Part shown: piece by piece, positions 20,290-32,865 of the stretch
Layout of the letters: each line of letters begins with the position of its first letter
How positions within the stretch are numbered: the stretch's first letter is position 1
Origin: Catenaria anguillulae PL171
Taxonomy: Eukaryota; Blastocladiomycota; Blastocladiomycetes; Blastocladiales; Catenariaceae
Direction of reading: 5' to 3'
DNA: 64,000 bases
Assembly: GCA_002102555.1 (NCBI GenBank)
Contig: MCFL01000093.1
Location: 26,520-90,519, forward strand
Program-made: the position numbers and the translations under genes
Notes under the pieces: generated by a model
The model's input: the letters and a program-made list of their open reading frames with translations, nothing else
Told to the model about the DNA's origin: nothing
Databases searched by the model: none

Positions 20290-23200
20290 TTACGAGTACT
20301 TGGTGCTAACAGCGACAAATACGTCTTCCAAACTCGACTGGCGCACACCCCAATCAACCACTCCCAGCTGCCCGCTTGCCATAAACTCAAATACGGCCCC
20401 CAAATCCGATAACGACGGTAATGGTACCTTGACCTTAATCTCCCACGCTCGAGACATGTCCGGCGCATTGAGAATGCCACCCCGTGCACGCTGCTCGGCA
20501 AGGTGCTCCTGATGATCGTGCTGGACACGCACGGCTTGCTGGTCCACGCCCAAGTGCACCGCAATCTGCTGCTCGATGCGATCCAATGCTGCGTTTTCGG
20601 CGGCCAGCGCAAGGTGTTGAAGTGACTGGCCAGTCTGCTCGGTGACAATCACGGGGACTTGCATGTGGACGAAATATCCGCTGCCGAACTTGGATTTGAG
20701 CGTCAGCTGGTTGCCCAGGACACGCATCCGGCCGCCAGCCATGATGCCGATGCGCGAACAGAGCGCGTCGGCTTCTTGAAGAAAGTGGGTCGTGATGATG
20801 ATGCTCGAGGTTTTGGATTCGCGGATGCGGCCGAGCAGTTTCCAAATGCCGAGCTTGTTTGCGGCATCGAGGCCGGAACTTGGTTCGTCAGCTGTGGAAG
20901 GAGGAATAGGCGTCGGTTAACTCTGTCGGGATGTTTCATAAGAAGAATGGTAATGCAAACGAACCCAAAATGAGCTGAGGCGACCCAATCACGGCAATAC
21001 CCATTGACAAGCGGCGCTTCATGCCACCGGACAATGCATGCGCTGCCCGATGCCTCGCCTCCTTGAGCCCAACAAGTTCAATACACCGACTGACCAACCG
21101 ATCGAGTTCCTGGCCCCATAGTGACGCACCCCGCAAACGTGCGAAAAATTGCAAGTTTTCCTCGACCGTCAAATCGCCAATCACCAAATCGGCTTGCGGG
21201 CACACGCCAATGACGGACGACAAATCCCTCGTTGTCGACAACTTGCCGCCCACCCACACATTGCCTGACGTGGGGCGCGCGCTGCCCATCACAATGCTCA
21301 AAAATGTAGACTTGCCACATCCATTAGCTCCCAAAAGTCCAAAAGTGAGGCCAGGGGCAATGGCCAGGTTCATGTTCTTGAGCACTTGATGCGACCCAAA
21401 CGACTTGTTGAGTGAAACGGCCTTGACGGCAAGCCCGTCCGTTTCCTTGCCGCCGGCAAGCAACATTTCGCGCTCGCGGCGCACCTCGTCGTCCTCGTCA
21501 TCCGCATCTGCGGCCGAGCCTTCGACATCCACCAACGGCTGCTGCGAATGCCCGCCCGTGTGTCCCTTGCCCGATCCACCACGAACCAGCCCGGCAACCT
21601 TGGACTTGAGGATGGCAAACGGACTCTTGTCGGTGAACGTCATGAGTGCAATTGCCAGTGCCAAATAAACGGTGCTCATGGCAAAGCCTGCAAGCGACAG
21701 GCCCCATTTCGGCGTGGCCGTGACCACAATGGACCGCAGGCCGTGCGCATACGGCAGTGGCGGGAACAGCAGCGATGCCAAGAACGATGGCGTGTCACCC
21801 GTGATGAGCAGCGATGCAGAGACGACCGTGGCGACGGGTGGGAACAGGAACGAGATGAGGCGTGCCATGGTCACGGACGAAAGGATGCTGGCGAGCAAGA
21901 AGGCCATGGAGATGGACCCGTGGATGGCAATGAGCGTGAGGAGCAGGTACGAGACAATGGACGCCGTGGGGATGTAGATGGCGACAATGACGATGGATGC
22001 GACAAGTGACGGAAGCGTGAGCGACAAGGCGAACAAGTAGTGGCCCAGCCAGCAAGCAGCAACGCTGAGGCCGTTGACGCGATAGAATTCAAACAGTCGC
22101 GCCTCCTTTTCGTAAAACGGAAGCAAGAGGTAGCTGAAAAAGAGAACGTAAAACGACATGGGCATCATGAACGTGATGAGTGCTGGAATCGCCCGCGGCG
22201 CACTGACAGTGGGCACCGTCCGCAAGTTGGCAAACACGCCTTCGTTGGTCCTTGTGACTGCACGCAACTGCGCAATAGTTGTGCCTTGCAGCAGCTCATG
22301 CAACTTGCCGTCAATGGACGACATGGAGATGGCGCTAATGGATTCCGGATCGGCTTGCGAAAGGAACTGGTTGAGGTTTTGCTGAGCGGTTGGTGCATAC
22401 CCCGTGGGCGTGACAACAAGGCAAGACGAGCCGTTGGCGGCAGGGCGGGCAATCGAAAGATAATGCCGGGTCCCATAGTTCAAGAGCGGAACGACAATGT
22501 GAATATCCGAGGAGCGTGCAGAAAACGAGTTGATTTTCACGGCATAGTCGGGGAGCAAGCCGTCAAACTCGGCCTTGGGCTCCACATTCGTGTCGCCCTG
22601 GTACACCTTGTCCTCTTCGTTGTACGACACACGGAACTTGCACTGCGGCGAAGCCGGCTGCGCGGCACTGGCCATACGCTGCACGTTGCTCTTAATGACC
22701 GCTACGGGATCCTCGGCCATCTTGCGAATTGCCGGTGCCGAAACATTCATCCCGGGCCCAAACAGTGAGACGAGCGACCATAAGGGCGGATTGGTGTTGG
22801 ATAACAGCGAGTCAGCAGTAGCAGCATCGCCCTGCACCCAGTACCGCGCGCCCGTCGATGATCCACCCTGATACGTGCTCGGCAACCTGAAATCGCCAAC
22901 GACACATGCCAGATTCAATCCGGGAACGCAAGCGCCCGCCGATTTCACAAACTGTTGCCTCGGCACACTCAAATCACACGTCTCGTCAAAGTTTGTGCGA
23001 GCCGTATCGCCATTGGGATCGCCATCCGACTGCTTGCGAACCGCCGCATACCCGCCTGGGCACACCGTCTCCCTGGCCAAATCCATGAGCTGGACGTATC
23101 CAAACAAGACGAGAACCACAAGCGCAAACGTGGCAATCGTGGCTTTTGGTTGGTGCATCTGGAACGCCCAATCCTTGGCCATGACTGCCGCAATCTGGTG

Positions 23201-26200
23201 TGCAAGCGACTTTTTCGGACTAAACTTTGGCAACTCGAACGGCTGCAAATCACCATCGTTGGCCGACGCGCCGTCCGTAGCATTCACACCTGCGGCCGCG
23301 TCTCGCTCGGCCTTTGCCTGCTCGGCGACCGTCAAAAACACTTGCTCGAGCGTCTCGTTGGAAATCTCCCACCCTTGGACCATGGCCACGCGCTTTGGGT
23401 CGTCTGACCGCAAGAAGCGCACGAGCGGCGTCACAGTCGAGGATTTCGGGATGGTTGCCGAGAACATGTCGGTGGAGCGTTGGACGAGCGTGGCTTCGGG
23501 CGCATGTGCGCAAACAAGGTCGCGCATGTCGGCCAGGGGGACGTGGCCGTCGGTAAGCAGCGTGACTTCGTAGCCAGACCCGTACTTTGACTTGAGAGCA
23601 AGCGAAGAGCCCGTGGCTTTGACTTGGCCGTCGTCAATGATGCAGATTTCGTCACCAAGCGAATCGGCTTCGTCGAGAAGATGAGTGGTGAGGATGACAG
23701 CGGCGTGGGACTTGAGCGTTTGGATGAACTTGTGCACCTTGAGGCGGTTAATTGGATCGAGAGAAGATGTTGGTTCGTCTGGTAGCCGCAATCGCCGCGA
23801 CCGCGATGAATTTGCCACAGAGTGTGTCAGCTCACGATGGGAGGCGAGAAAGGGGGAGCAAAGACGCGACGCACCGAGAATGCAAAGTGGGGGCTCGCCA
23901 ATTGAGCACAGGACAACGCACAACCGCTTGCGCATACCGCCCGAGAATGTCCCGACTTGGCCATCTGCATTGCCCTCAAGCCCAACCTGCGTCAAGCGAT
24001 CCGTGACGTACTCTGGCGTGCACTTGACCGTATTCTTGAATGCCGCATACAATTGAACATGCTCGGCCGCCGTCAACAACGGCCACGTAATGTCGCTCTG
24101 CGTAACAACACCAATCGTCTGCTGAATCTTTGCCAAGTTGGCCGTTCCAAACACGGACACGGCGCCCGCATCGGGGCGAAAGAGGCCAGTAATCATGGAA
24201 ATGCTTGTCGACTTTCCCGCTCCATTCGTACCGAGAAGCGCAAGCACGCGGCCCTTGCGCACCGTCAGAGACACGTCCTTGACTGCCTTGACGGTTCTGC
24301 GCTTGATTATGCCCGTCTTGAACGACTTTTTCAAGTTGCGCACCACCAGCGCTTGCTCGCGCTCGGCCTCGGCATTCACCTGTGCATCGCCATCTTGACC
24401 AAGACCCCAGTACCCGCGCGTGAACGGGAACCACAATGGGTAAGGCCCGCCGACCACCTGGTTGATGTATGCAGTCAGCGCAAACGTGGCCACAACAAGC
24501 CCGAGCGTCGACAACATGGTGGCCTGCGTGCTAACGGTCGTGTACTTGTACTTGGCCTTTGCCACGCGGTCAAACTCCTCAAACGTGCGCGACACATAGA
24601 CACCGGCATTGGCCCACGTGACGGCGCCACGGGTGCGCTGCGGGCCCACGTCAATGTACGTTGACAGCTCGGTAAACACCTTGCCCATGGGCATGAATGG
24701 CAGAAGCGCAGACATGAGCCAGCCCTTGACGGGCGGATCAAACATGCTGTGCCACATGCTTGCCCTAGCGAGCGCCTGGGCCTTGGCTGTGGCGCTGCCA
24801 GATAGGTCCGAGCCCAGCAGGTAAATGCTGTCCTGAAAGCCAAAGATGGCCGCCACAATGATGCACGCCATGCACAAGAACCCGCACAGCATGTTGGCTG
24901 CGTATGCAGAGTTGAGTGACGCGACAATCAGCAGGCCTACGGCCGTCATGTGCAGGCCCGTGACAAGGTACACGGACAAGATCACGTCCGGTCGCCAAGT
25001 GTAGAGCTGGAAGGATTCGGGAAACGCTGGGACGGCGAGAAGGGCGAGTAGCGATGAGGCGAGGATGAGGAGCGAGGCAGTCAGGTAGGTCGAGAGCCAG
25101 TAGGCAAACTCAGACATGCCGAGCTTGCGCAGGTTGGAGATGAGGCCCGTGGTCTCTAAATTTATCAATCGTGGCGTCCGGTCACGGTCGCGAGTGAGTG
25201 GAAGGATCTTGATTGGATGCCCGCAGTGAATGAAGATCATGGGGGACATACTCTCGTTACCAACCATGTTGGACATGACCAACAAGAGCGGACAAAACCC
25301 GAGAATGATAAAGGATGCAGTGAACGAGTTGCCGAGTCGTTTGGAAAAGGTGTCCTTGGCCTTTTCCACCTCTTCGCCGGGGCCCGAGCCCGAAAGCGGG
25401 TTGTTGGAGACATCCTTTGGAAGCGGAAAATGCGAGAGCGACACCTTGAGGGTTGGCGCCGGCGCGCCTTCCATTTCAGCACGCTTTTCACGACAAGGCA
25501 AAACGGCTCCAAGTGAGCGAAGAAGGACGAGAAGAATGACAAGGCCGACTGCTGCATACCGTCCGGACAATGGCCTGATCCAAATGGTGCTTGAACAGAA
25601 TCGGCTTGCTGTCAATGGCAATGTTGGGCAAGACGGTATCGACAAATGTGAACGACTCCTGCATCATGGGCCACAGAGTGTAGTGCGTTCCATTGACGCT
25701 TGCGACTCGCGCCTTGGCCGCAGCCATGTCGCCAGCGGGTATCGCTTGCGAAAACGTCGGCGGTTGCTGAAACTGGGCCAAGAGCGGCGCAAGTAGCAGC
25801 GGATTGGGTCCTGATGGTTGCCGCGAACTGGCATTGGGCGATGATGAGTTGGCGGGGACTGGGAATGATGGCGTTGTCTTTGGCTGCGCAAACGTGGTGA
25901 ATGCGAGTGCAAAGTTGAGCGGCCGCTCAGCGAGAATGGCAGCTTGCCTGTCAATGGCCGTCTTTGCAAGCTCATCCAGTGAGGGCAATCCGATGATATC
26001 CTCGCCAGCCGTTAGTCCAAGGTCGTTTGCCAAAGTCTCCATGACCTTGGAGTGATAGGGATCCTGCCCGGCGGGGGCCCAAAAGACCCTGGGCGTTGTT
26101 GTCGAGCATCCCGTGGGCGATGTGCACTTTGAAAGCGCTGCTGCGAGGACGGGCGGGTCGGTAGTTGAAACAGCGGCGGGAGCAGCGCCCTTGAAGGAAG

Positions 26201-26345
26201 CGGCAAGCGCGCCGCCCGAGGCAATGGCAATGAAGAGGGCAATGAGCGGGGAGAGAAGGACAAGGAAGAGTTGGATGGGCGACCGCGACAGGATGAGCAG
26301 GTTTTTGCGCGTGAGGGCGACGAGCTGCGTTGGGATGCTCGGCAT
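20290..26345 (-). CDS. ABCA-subfamily full ABC transporter
   Basis: Exons 26345-25560, 25483-25252, 25155-23875, 23778-20965 and 20891-20290; introns of 76, 96, 96 and 73 nt; 1904 aa. The layout is TMD1-NBD1-TMD2-NBD2, typical of lipid-moving ABCA proteins. Residues 1-45 carry the first membrane helix, followed by a large non-cytosolic loop. NBD1 has Walker A GTNGAGKST (about residue 645), signature SGGMRKRL and, only after splicing, ILDEPTSSLDP. NBD2 has Walker A GANGCGKST (about 1581), signature LSGGMKRRLSMG and, after splicing, ILADEPSSGLD with the H-loop ITTHFLQEAD. An LEDVFV-type motif follows near the C-terminus. TMD2 has clustered helices and an extracellular loop rich in Pro, Ser and Cys. 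The two 96-nt introns are in frame and stop-free, so the genomic ORF reads through them. Cargo is unknown; lipid is the family expectation. Confidence 0.92.
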
Positions 26346-27210
26346 GGTTCAAGTCCTTGTGGGAATGTGTCTGGAGGAGTGTGTTGATGATGGGTTCACG
26401 CAAGCATGGTGCGATTGGGTGTATCAGGTGAAGTGTGCATTGCAGGGCGTCAAATGTACTTAATGTAATTCGAAGGTTGGAGTGTATTACTATTGGAATG
26501 GAAATGGCATGCATGCAAGTCTTGGCATTGAATTGGCGTCCTCGATTCTCGATTTGCATTGAGTCAGTCAACCAGCCAGTTTAACTTGGAAGATGGCTTT
26601 GTGATTCCTGACTCTCAAAAAGCAAAAACATGCCCTTCACCACATGCAACACCCAGGCACCCACGCTTCAATAATGCACCGGCAACACGGCAACACGGCA
26701 ACCCCGCCGCCAATGCCCACGGCCGCCGACCTTACGTATACCTATCCACGCAGCCCTTTTAAAGACGGCTGTTTTGCCAACATTCTGCCGACCGTAACTT
26801 GCACTGCAGGCGCATCTGGGCTTAGTTTATGGCTGCTGATGAACGCTTATATCAGTGTGTGTTTAATTAATGTCTTGGCACAATTTCAACGATTCATTTC
26901 GATTCCCGGTCATGCATGCAAAGAGTTTGCACAGGACCGTGACTTAAGTGACTAAAGTGAGATCCGGTCTGTTGCAATTGGCGGCAAAGCACGGTGGTCG
27001 GGAGAAGAAGCGGTGGTGGGCACGGTCACCTGGGTGGGCATGCGGCCATGGGCTCGTCACTTCACAATGGGCCTCTGATCCTCCATCCATCCAGATGCAC
27101 GCGATGGATGCGCAAATGACAGATGCAATACCGTAGTATTTACCACCCAAGGACGTCCGAAAGACCAACTCACTCACTCGGATCGGACCACTCGGAACAC
27201 GAGCATGCAC
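26346..27210. other. Intergenic, 0.87 kb
   Basis: Promoter side of the ABCA gene and sequence before the F-box-like relic. Small ORFs only; no RNA gene, repeat or mobile element recognised. Confidence 0.5.
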
Positions 27211-29011
27211 TATGGAGGACATGGACGCTTCCCGGGCTCAGCAGTTTGCCGCAGGCAACTTTCTCGAGCTGCCGAGCGACCTTTACTAGAACAGCCTTGT
27301 TCGCGCCATTATCCGCGTCCGCGCGCACCCGCCAACGGGCAGCAGCGAGACATTACCATTACCATTGCCCGCCTAGCCTGGACTTGCCGAGATGCGTATT
27401 GCCACCCCTTCGCCCGTACCTTTGGTCGGCGCTCCGCCTCGTTTTCCGGTCTGAAAAGCCAAAGTATACCTCGAGGCGGGTCAAGTACTTGTCGCTCGGC
27501 ACAACGAGGTGTTGGCAGAATCCGTCTTCCCAAACTACAACACAAATCGCGCGCGCAGGGCAAAGGAAATCGCCGAAAAGAAAACATCCCTCTCATCATA
27601 TCCGTATGTACCTTGCGCTGTTCGTTGTCCTAGACGGAAAGCTGTTTCCGACTCTAGCTTCGCTCGCGTCGTCAAGCAAACTCCCGGCCAACTTTGCTGG
27701 CATCACTTCCTTGTGGGGACAGCCAGTCATCGCTCGCCATGTCGGGCGCTTGGACCTTGTCGAGTGTCCAACTCATCTCGTCCCCCGTGTGGTGATCGAC
27801 CTCCTCGACTCTGGCGTTGCACTTTCCCTCGATTTCCTCCGCAGCCACGTACTTCCATTATTCTTGTTCCCCCACAACCGCGACCAAGTCTTGTCGCTCA
27901 ACCTTTTCGCAACGTACCCGGCCGATGCTGTCGCCACATTGCATCAAGCCATGTGCCAACAACATGGCCGACTCACTGACTTTGAATACGGGTTCAAGAG
28001 CGGCAAACGGTCCCGGCCGCTCGTTTCCCGAACGTGCAAGCACCCTGATCTTGCACTCTGACGGCGCCATGAATGGCGGCGACGTGCTGCGCAACCTGCG
28101 CGCAATCCAGCATGTCGAGCTGCATGGCGCTGGAGGGTTTTCCACTCAGGGATGGGCAAAGCCGCCCGTGTGTGTCGATCAAGTCTTTACCATTCCATCT
28201 GTCACGCGCCTTGTACTTGACTATGTCACGCCCAACGACATGATTGTCGCGCGCCAAGTGCCCTCGGCATACTCATTCCCGTCCCTGACTTCGCTCACAA
28301 TCACCTTTGCACTTGCCGAAGCACACTTTTCGCACGTGCAACCACCAGCAACGTCGCCGTCACCGTCACTCGCATTCCCACAGCTTTTGAATCTCACGCT
28401 CCTCAACACGCGGCCCGAGTCTGGATTTGCACCCATGTCCGACATTCTCGATCCAGCATCGCTCATTCAACGGCTGCCGCGGCTGCCCTACGAGCACATC
28501 CCCACGCTCACATCGCTCAGTGTGCCCGCCACCCACCGCGGATACCCAAATCCGACACGCGCACACGTCCACAATCTTGTGCACCTGCTCACCACTTGGC
28601 GCACTTGACGCATCTCGATCGATCTCGCGTGATTGCACAGCGTGCGTACTACGCCGAGCCGCCGTGGTCCCGACGCGATCCCACCTTCCGATCTCAGCGA
28701 CCGCCCTATTGTATGGGTGCGGTCGGCAAGCGCGCTGGTTTGTGTTTCCCAAGCTGGAGGCATTACGGGTGCGTGCGGATGATGGGGACGTGCGCAAAGT
28801 CCACGGGATGCATGCGAGTGCGCCCGAGTTGGAAATCGTGGTGGTGGTTGGAAGCAACGCTGACGTGTGGAAATATTGGCCAAGCGCGCGTCGGAGGTTC
28901 GGCAGGTGGTTGTGACGTGTGGGCCGGACAGTGAGGAGGTTGATGATGAGGGACACAGTGCAGGGTCACAAGCGCAACTGGTCGCGGACGAGGACGTGCC
29001 CGATGCCTGAG
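27211..29011 (+). pseudogene. F-box/LRR-type gene, frame-broken
   Basis: The sequence reads as one F-box-type leucine-rich protein only if several frame jumps are allowed. ATG 27211 opens an F-box-like run (NFLELPSDLY) that hits TAG at 27286, and the same frame continues NSLVRAIIRV. Another frame then gives TIARLAWTCRDAY. A third gives LRPYLWSALRLVF and the long run DLVECPTHLVPRVVIDLL, ending around 28060. The next frame carries FPSLTSLTITFALAEAHF and LAFPQLLNLTLLN to 28608. Later frames carry FVFPKLEALRVRADDGDV and VRQVVVTCGPDSEEVDD, ending at 29011. Overlap at the joins leaves no room for introns. Most likely a decayed member of a fungal F-box/LRR family; clustered assembly indels are the alternative. 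Confidence 0.6.
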
Positions 29012-29049
29012 TTGGACGATCACGTCGTGTCTAAGGACGAGAACGACAG

Positions 29050-29700
29050 TGGCTCTGCCGACACGCCCAACGTCAAGCGGAACAAGATTTCCTATAATGC
29101 CACTTGTTGCCTCGCTCGCGTCGAATCCTTCATTTGTTTGCATCCGGTTGCGCCTCCACGCACACTTGAATTCCCGAATCTGCGTCAACTCACTGTTCAT
29201 TGCAAGAATCTCGCCTCGGTCCATGCCGTGTTCCCACACCTCCACCGTCTCGTCATTCACGGCCGCCCACGATCCGCTGCGCACGAATGCCAACTTGCTC
29301 TCACAAGTCACCAAGGTGTCACCCACCTGTCACGTCGAGCTCGTCGACTGCGACCCGTCACCTGAGGAAGGCGATAACAACAAGAACGGAATCCGTGAGG
29401 TACAAGAAATGCACCTGGCGCTCTGCTTGGCAGGTAAAGCCCACATGCCCATGTGGCGTGCCGTGGCAAAGTGGGATCCGTTCGAGAACGGCGCCGTGGC
29501 CAGCTTGTGTTTGCAAGTGACGGGGCATGTGGACGAGCGGGATGCGGGCGTGGCAGCCAAGGTGTTGGGCCGTCTCCATGTGTGCGCACAAGGAAAAGGT
29601 CAAGTGGAGTGTGAGTGGTGTGACAAGGGGGGGGGGGGGGGACGCAGCGGTTGGGCAATGTGGAGCGGGTTAAGATGGCCATTCTGGGATTACGGGGTCA
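29050..29700 (+). pseudogene. Second LRR-like remnant
   Basis: One frame reads LEFPNLRQLTVHCKNL and VFPHLHRLVIHG, LRR-like words similar in style to the preceding relic. An overlapping frame takes over with TCHVELVDCDPSPEEGD and continues MHLALCLAGKAHMPMWRAV up to a run of 15 G (29627-29641), after which the frame is meaningless. It may be the tail of the same gene or a second family member. No intact start or end is visible. Confidence 0.4.
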
Positions 29701-30062
29701 AGAGGGTAATGGTGCGACTTGGGTCATCGGGTAGAGCATTCCAGCGGCAGGTATGTATATACTGCTTGGCAGCGTGCGTGAATCTCGACTCCTGACCTAT
29801 CTGTTCACTCGTCAATGTACATCTTCTGGGTCCCACCCAATCGCCTGTTGGTTGGTTCCAATATCATAAAATCCATCCGTGTTCTTTCCTGTCCTTGTCG
29901 ACGGCGACAGTTTGAGCCAAGTTAACAATACCGAAGGAAAACAAATACCAACCATGTTGACAAAGCGAAACAAACAAACAAAGCCGGGAAACGACGCACC
30001 TCGCGACCGAGCGTCGAGTGCGTACCCGTCAACCACAAAATCTCAGACCCTCAGGCTGTCTG
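29701..30062. other. Intergenic after LRR remnant
   Basis: About 360 bases between the relic and the stop of U1-70K. A short plus-strand ORF starting near 29879 runs into the antisense of U1-70K and is a shadow. No supportable feature. Confidence 0.5.
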
Positions 30063-31520
30063 TCAGTACCTGCGATAATCCCTGTCGCGCCTCGGACTCC
30101 GACTCCGATCCCTATCGCGCCTCGAGCTCGACCGATGGTCCCTATCCCTTGACCGCTCGCGCCTGTCCCTGTCCCGATCACCATACCGATCGGATCCGCC
30201 ACGGTCGCGCGACCGGTCACGCCTGTCGCGATCGTACCCCGAAGAACTGGGCCGCCCGGCGTCACGCGACGACGACGCGTGGTAGCCGCCAGCACTGCCA
30301 CCACCAGAACCCATGTATGAAGCGCCGCCACTCGAGCTCGGGCGTGACGTGAAGGAGCCGCCCGTATCACGACCGCCGTACCCGCCACCGCCTCCATTGT
30401 TGAACCCGCCCCTGAATCCGCCACCGCCTCCACCACCTCCACGGTTGAATCCGCCCCTAAACCCACCACCACGACCAAACCCACCCCTAAACCCACCTCC
30501 CTGACCGCCCGCGCCGCCAAACCTCGACTCGGGCACCCGGACCATGCCCGGCGCGGGCGGCCCGCCCGGCTTGCCCGTCAAGTCCCTGCCTGGATAATCT
30601 TGGTTCTGCCACTTGTATCCGTACCGCGTATGGCCCAACCCACCGCCGAGCCGGCGCGGGCGCCACCCTTTAACGGTGCGGCCGCGCTCAACGTCAATGA
30701 CAATGCGGCGGTCGTCGATTTTCATGCCGTCGGCCGATTTCACGGCGGCCATGAGGTCGGATTCGCGCGCAAATTCGATAAAGGCGTAGCCGCGAGAGGT
30801 GTTGGTGGATGTGTTTTGGACCAGTTTGATCTAAGGAGCAGATGCATGTGATGTTTGTGAGTAAATGAACGGGGAAAACAATGAAGTGATGGCACGAATT
30901 GAGGTCACGGTACAGATTTGATGGCGCCGTAGGTTTCAAACTCTTTGCGGAGAGTTTCTTCGGTGGTTTTGTAGCTCTGTGCATGGTCAAACAGGAAAGG
31001 GGGTAGTGAGTAACAGACAATAAGGACAGCAACAAAAAAAAAAGGAACAAGGCAAACCAAGCGGCCAACAAACGCGGTGCGAAACGGGTCGCTTGTTGCA
31101 TTGGGATCCTCCATTGGATTGTCTGCGATTGGGAAACGAGTCAGTACAGACAGCGGGCTGTGAGATGAGAAGGGTATGAAAGAAATGGCATACAAGTCTT
31201 GAGGGCCTCATTGATCTTGGCCTCGTTTGCCTTGACCTTTTCCTCCTTCTGTTTTTGAACACGAGAGAGTCAGAGATGGCCTGCATGATCGCCAGCCTGA
31301 AAGGAATACAGTGAATTACCAGTCGCTCCTTCTTCTGCTGTGCCGTCTCGGTGGGGACATGGTCCGTGTCGTGGTTCCGCAGCAAGTCCATGAGCGAGGC
31401 GATGCCCGAGATGGAGCAGTTGCGGCGGTCGGCGGGGGCGGCATCGGGCGGCGGCAGGTGCTCGATGGGCGGGCGCGGCTGGAAGAGGCGCAGCAGGTTG
31501 GGCGGCAGGCGGTCCGTCAT
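30063..31520 (-). CDS. U1 snRNP 70-kDa protein (U1-70K)
   Basis: Exons 31520-31320, 31248-31194, 31122-31058, 30976-30914 and 30830-30063; introns of 71, 71, 81 and 83 nt; 383 aa. It binds stem-loop I of U1 snRNA and helps define 5' splice sites. Residues 1-14 are the conserved start MTDRLPPNLLRLFQ, followed by a Pro-rich stretch and a charged helix (QQKKERLKEEK). The RRM covers about 98-177, with TAFVGRL as RNP2 and RGYAFIEF (141-148) as RNP1. Next is the U1-70K signature VERGRTVKGWRPRRLGGGLG. The C-terminal half has an RGG/FRGGF-rich block and then an Arg-Asp/Arg-Ser tail. Five exons, with tiny internal exons of 55, 65 and 63 nt, all phase-consistent. Divergent from U2AF35. Confidence 0.95.
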
Positions 31521-31842
31521 TGCTTTTGCTTTCGCTTTTGCTTTTGGGTTTGCGATTGCTTGAGCGTGCTGGCGAGCCCAAAACGTCAATACACAAAAAA
31601 AACACGGTTCAACGAAGGAACCGTGATCGGCTGGGTGATCGGCATCGAGGAGCCCGGACCGGGTCGCCGATCTGATCCAGCTGTTGAACCACATCTGCAG
31701 ATCGTCTCGCCCATGATTCATATGTATATATACTTGCAAAATCATGCAACGTTGAATGCCTCGATCGCTCATTTGGCCCGACCGGACCCTGTGCAATCAC
31801 CTCCATCGCCTCATTCTTCACGTTTCGCCGTCTTCATTCACC
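31521..31842. promoter_or_regulatory. Shared interval of divergent U1-70K and U2AF35
   Basis: The ATGs of two splicing-factor genes face away from each other across 322 bases. Any promoter for either must lie here or in first exons. The U1-70K side has an ACAAAAAAAACACGG stretch (about 31590-31606). The U2AF35 side is pyrimidine-rich just before its ATG. No TATA box can be assigned with confidence. That it works bidirectionally is inference from layout only. Confidence 0.5.
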
Positions 31843-32865
31843 ATGGCCGACTATCTCGCCAGTATCTATGGCACCGAAAAGGACAAGTGCGTTGATCCCA
31901 ACCCACTCACTCTTCACTTGTGACTGTGATACTCACACTGACATGCGTCTCGCCAAAACAACACCATCAACAGAGTCAACTGCTCCTTCTACTTCAAAAT
32001 CGGCTCATGCCGCCACGGCGACCGATGCTCGCGCAAACACATCAAGCCCACCTTCTCGCCCACCATCCTCATCCGCAACGTGTACAAGAACCCATCGCAC
32101 GATCCCGCATGCACTCTAACTGCCCAGCAACTGCAAGACCACTTTGACCGCTTCTACGAGGACTGGTACACGGAACTCGCCACGGCCGGTGGGCCGCTCG
32201 AAGAGATGCACGTTTGCGACAATGTCGGCGAACATCTCATTGGCAACGTGTACGCCCGGTTCCGCAACGAGGCCGATGCCGCCAAATTGGTCGACTTGTT
32301 GAACTCGCGGTACTATGATGCGTGGCCCCTGTACGCCGAGCTGTGCCCTGTCACGGATTTCCGCGAGGCGTGCTGCAGGCAGCATGAGACGGGGCAGTGT
32401 AACCGAGGCGGGTTTTGTAACTTTATGCATCTCAGGCATCCCACGGCCGCCTTGAGGATGGAGCTGCACGAGGCGCAAAAAGCCATGATCATTGCGCGCG
32501 GCGGGTTGGAAGGGTTGGGACGAGGTGCTGGCGGCGGCGTCGGCAGTGGACGTGGATCGCGACCCAGTACGGCCACGGCGGCCGGCGAAGAGCGGGAGCG
32601 CGACCGTGACCGTGATCGCGAGCGCAGTGGCAGGAGCACCCATCGGGATCGCGACCGCGAAGCGTATGATTCGGCGGCAGGTGGCGACGAGGGCAGACGG
32701 AGGGAGCGCGACGGCGGCGATCGCGACCGTGACTATCGCCGGTCTCGGGACTATGAGCGGAGCTCCAGGTCGTCGACGGGGGCACCGAGCGGCGCGGCGG
32801 ATGTGGAGCGCGACGTTCGGGTCAGAGAGGTTGAACATGTCGAATCGAGTCGTCGTGAGCGCTGA
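31843..32865 (+). CDS. U2AF small subunit (U2AF35)
   Basis: Exons 31843-31886 and 31974-32865, intron 31887-31973; 311 aa. It recognises the AG of 3' splice sites together with U2AF65. Start MADYLASIYGTEKDK matches the family N-terminus. The first CCCH zinc finger reads CSFYFKIGSCRHGDRCSRKH and keeps the Ser equivalent to human Ser34. The UHM/RRM follows (TFSPTILIRNVYKNP, EEMHVCDNVGEHLIGNVY). The second zinc finger is CRQHETGQCNRGGFCNFMH. The tail is Gly-rich then Arg-Asp/Arg-Ser-rich with many RDRD units. Length and order agree with the animal protein. The first exon of only 44 nt ending in the Lys codon is also typical of the family. Confidence 0.95.
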
